The notes below the pieces were generated by a model. It did no database searches. It was given only the letters and a program-made list of their open reading frames with translations, and was not told the origin of the DNA. Positions 62,468 through 64,000 of a stretch of 64,000 nucleotides of DNA are shown here, piece by piece. The stretch lies in contig NZ_CP046913.1 of assembly GCF_009789675.1 (NCBI RefSeq), positions 2,294,001 through 2,358,000 of the forward strand, in the 5' to 3' direction. Source of the DNA: Paraburkholderia acidisoli. GTDB lineage: Bacteria > Pseudomonadota > Gammaproteobacteria > Burkholderiales > Burkholderiaceae. The position numbers and the translations under genes were made by a program. Positions within the stretch are counted from its first letter, which is position 1. Every line of letters begins with the position of its first letter.

Positions 62468-62815
62468 CTACAGATCTCCCCATGTTGCATGACCCGGCAG
62501 CGGAGTCGGCGCGAGGCTGACGGCCGAAGCAGGATCAAGACATCGCGCGCCCTGGCTGGTGCGGCTGCGACGTCGGGAAAACGGCAAAGTGCGCCGTGGG
62601 TGGAGCTTCCAAGGCAACCGAGGCGCGCTGTGGGCGCGCGCGGAAGCTCTCACGCGAACAGCCAGCGCGATGGGCGCTGGCGAGGACAACCAATCTAAAC
62701 CGAACAAAGCCGTGCAGGGAGTCGGCTAAACGGCGACGCGTTGCGTCTGAAGGACCGGGAAGTGGTTAAAAATTTCAAGCCCTGCAACCAGTGTGGACGG
62801 ATTCTAGCAGCGTTT

Positions 62816-62844
62816 TATAGATCGTCAATACTATAGAATGTCAA
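62816..62844 (-). promoter_or_regulatory. Strong sigma-70 promoter for lytic transglycosylase gene
   Basis: On the minus strand TTGACA (62844-62839), exactly 17 bp, TCTATA (62821-62816), followed by AAA. A near-consensus pair in AT-rich DNA. It implies a leader of about 340 nt. Confidence 0.65.
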
Positions 62845-63067
62845 AGTTATAACTATTTGTAATGATAAACGGCGTTCAACTCGTGGAGATCCACGCGCCA
62901 AGCGCGTCTTCAGACAGTTATGCGATTCGGCTGACGGCGTGCGTCAGCCAACACAGGTAAAATCGACAATCGTGTAATGCGCTGAAGAATCCGCCTCGAC
63001 GCGACGCCGGTGCGTGATAGCAGGTGCCGTGCCGCGTTTGCGACCTATTTGTGACTTGATTGCCAAA

Positions 63068-63133
63068 TGTCTTATTCGCAAAGTTAATGGCCCGCGCTGA
63101 TTATTAGGGTTTGAATCTAATTCGAATAAGACA
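63068..63133. promoter_or_regulatory. 11-bp perfect inverted repeat upstream of ubiD
   Basis: TGTCTTATTCG (63068-63078) and CGAATAAGACA (63123-63133) are perfect reverse complements separated by 44 bp. The inner arm ends 23 bp before the ubiD ATG. It could be a pair of operator half-sites or a long hairpin in the mRNA leader. Confidence 0.45.
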
Positions 63134-63156
63134 CTCGATCCAACTCGCCACTCCCA

Positions 63157-64000
63157 ATGAAATATAAAGATCTGCGCGACTTCGTCGGTCGCCTGGAGAC
63201 GCTCGGCGAATTGCGCCGCGTCCCGCAAGCCGTCTCCCCGGTTCTGGAAATGACCGAGCTTTGCGATCGCGTCTTGCGCGCGGGCGGCCCGGCCCTGCTG
63301 TTCGAGAACCGCGCCACGCATGCGTTTCCGGTGCTCGGCAATCTGTTCGGCACACCTCGGCGTGTGGCGCTCGGCATGGGTATCGACGCGAACGTTGGCA
63401 AACCGGGCGACGACGCCAACGGTGCGGCGCTCGAGTCGCTGCGCGACGTGGGCCGTCTGCTGTCGGCGCTCAAGGAACCCGAACCGCCGCGCGGCTTGAA
63501 GGATGCGGGCAAGCTGTTCACGCTCGCCAAAGCCGTTTGGGATATGGCACCCAAAACGGTGAGCGCCCCGCCTTGCCAGGAGATCGTCTGGGAAGGCGAC
63601 GATGTCGACCTCGCAAAATTGCCGATTCAGACCTGCTGGCCCGGCGACGCCGGACCGCTTGTGACATGGGGTTTGACCGTCACGCGCGGCCCGAACAAGA
63701 GCCGCCAAAATCTCGGCATTTACCGCCAGCAGCTCATCGGCCGTAACAAACTCATCATGCGCTGGCTCGCGCATCGCGGCGGCGCGCTCGATTTTCGCGA
63801 GTTCGCGCTGCGTAATCCAGGCAAGCCGTACCCGGTGGCCGTGGTGCTCGGCGCCGATCCGGCCACCATTCTCGGCGCCGTCACGCCGGTGCCGGACACG
63901 CTCTCCGAATACCAGTTCGCGGGCCTGCTGCGCGGCAGCCGCACGGAACTCGCAAAGTGCATCACGCCCGGCGTGGATACCTTGCAGGTGCCCGCGCGCG
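63157..64000 (+). CDS. ubiD: UbiD-family decarboxylase, partial (C-terminus beyond window edge)
   Basis: 281 residues visible of about 500-520. The ATG at 63157 gives [22 protein letters not shown], the usual start. [90 protein letters not shown] and [34 protein letters not shown] follow. The last of these is part of the prenylated-FMN-binding region. Likely 4-hydroxy-3-polyprenylbenzoate decarboxylase of ubiquinone synthesis, acting with UbiX. The flanking downstream genes are not visible. Confidence 0.93.
   Translation, partial: MKYKDLRDFVGRLETLGELRRVPQAVSPVLEMTELCDRVLRAGGPALLFENRATHAFPVLGNLFGTPRRVALGMGIDANVGKPGDDANGAALESLRDVGRLLSALKEPEPPRGLKDAGKLFTLAKAVWDMAPKTVSAPPCQEIVWEGDDVDLAKLPIQTCWPGDAGPLVTWGLTVTRGPNKSRQNLGIYRQQLIGRNKLIMRWLAHRGGALDFREFALRNPGKPYPVAVVLGADPATILGAVTPVPDTLSEYQFAGLLRGSRTELAKCITPGVDTLQVPAR

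Larger units (their letters stand above)
62468..63156. other. Divergent intergenic region lytic transglycosylase / ubiD
   Basis: 689 bp. The left 340 bp are the GC-rich leader of the transglycosylase gene, with an open 79-codon frame (TTG start) ending at the gene start. The AT-rich middle (62760-62880) holds the minus-strand promoter. The right part contains an 11-bp inverted repeat (63068-63133) upstream of ubiD. No gene is convincing. Confidence 0.4.

Noticed and set aside
62468..62707. 79-codon frame (TTG start) ending at the transglycosylase start
   Set aside because: No ribosome site, low-complexity Arg/Ser/Pro composition, no family. Better read as leader RNA, though coupling was noted as a test.

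Overview
The window is high-GC, gene-dense chromosomal DNA of a betaproteobacterium in the family Burkholderiaceae, most likely the Burkholderia/Paraburkholderia/Caballeronia group. The assignment rests on gene content and order: a glucokinase-HexR fusion, a minCDE operon, bioAFDB, yicC-gmk-rpoZ-spoT, and ftsK-lolA and rarA-serS blocks. It is mostly core genome. There is no insertion sequence, prophage body, CRISPR array or rRNA gene. The left edge cuts a NinX-like (DUF2591) gene and the right edge cuts ubiD. || LAYOUT. 1-7.7 kb: a minus-strand operon yicC-gmk-rpoZ-spoT lies divergent from rph-rdgB-hemW, which overlap one another (housekeeping nucleotide, RNA and haem functions). 7.8-11.2 kb: tRNA-Ser(UGA), a 70-aa small protein, a TonB-C-type lipoprotein, an MHS-family transporter and a 59-aa membrane protein. 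11.2-12.3 kb: two very short lipoproteins (41 and 35 aa) and a YXWGXW-repeat protein. 12.6-14.6 kb: minCDE. 14.9-17.6 kb: GNAT acetyltransferase, methionine aminopeptidase, an orphan glycosyltransferase-like protein and tRNA-Ser(CGA). 17.8-20.5 kb: serS and rarA. 20.7-33.3 kb: an NCS1 permease, bioAFDB, a secreted alpha/beta hydrolase, a YchJ protein, an SDR, a thiolase, and a MerR regulator divergent from a metallo-beta-lactamase-fold hydrolase. 33.4-36.5 kb: lolA-ftsK, then divergent trxB and an Smr-domain protein. || 39.2-48.2 kb is a glucose-use module. A four-gene ABC importer (gtsABC plus an ATPase) is divergent from zwf-pgl-glk::hexR. A perfect HexR-type palindrome covers the zwf -10 element, so the operon appears to encode its own sugar-phosphate-responsive regulator fused to the kinase that makes glucose 6-phosphate. 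|| 48.5-51 kb: a Bcr/CflA efflux protein and a PUA/EVE-like protein, flanked by two short tandem-repeat arrays (14-bp and 7-bp units). 51.2-61.1 kb: hemL, then riboflavin genes ribD-ribE, interrupted by an ABC exporter and a higBA toxin-antitoxin pair, then ribBX-ribH-nusB and an aminotransferase. The RibB protein carries a GTP-cyclohydrolase-II-like half without the zinc cysteines. 61.2-64 kb: a membrane-anchored lytic transglycosylase with a strong distal promoter, and the start of ubiD. || No wholly new multi-gene system is evident. The best leads are the HexR operator with the Glk-HexR fusion, the EVE-like protein without its nuclease partner, the tandem-repeat arrays, the two-dyad operator of higBA, and several dyads in the longer intergenic gaps.
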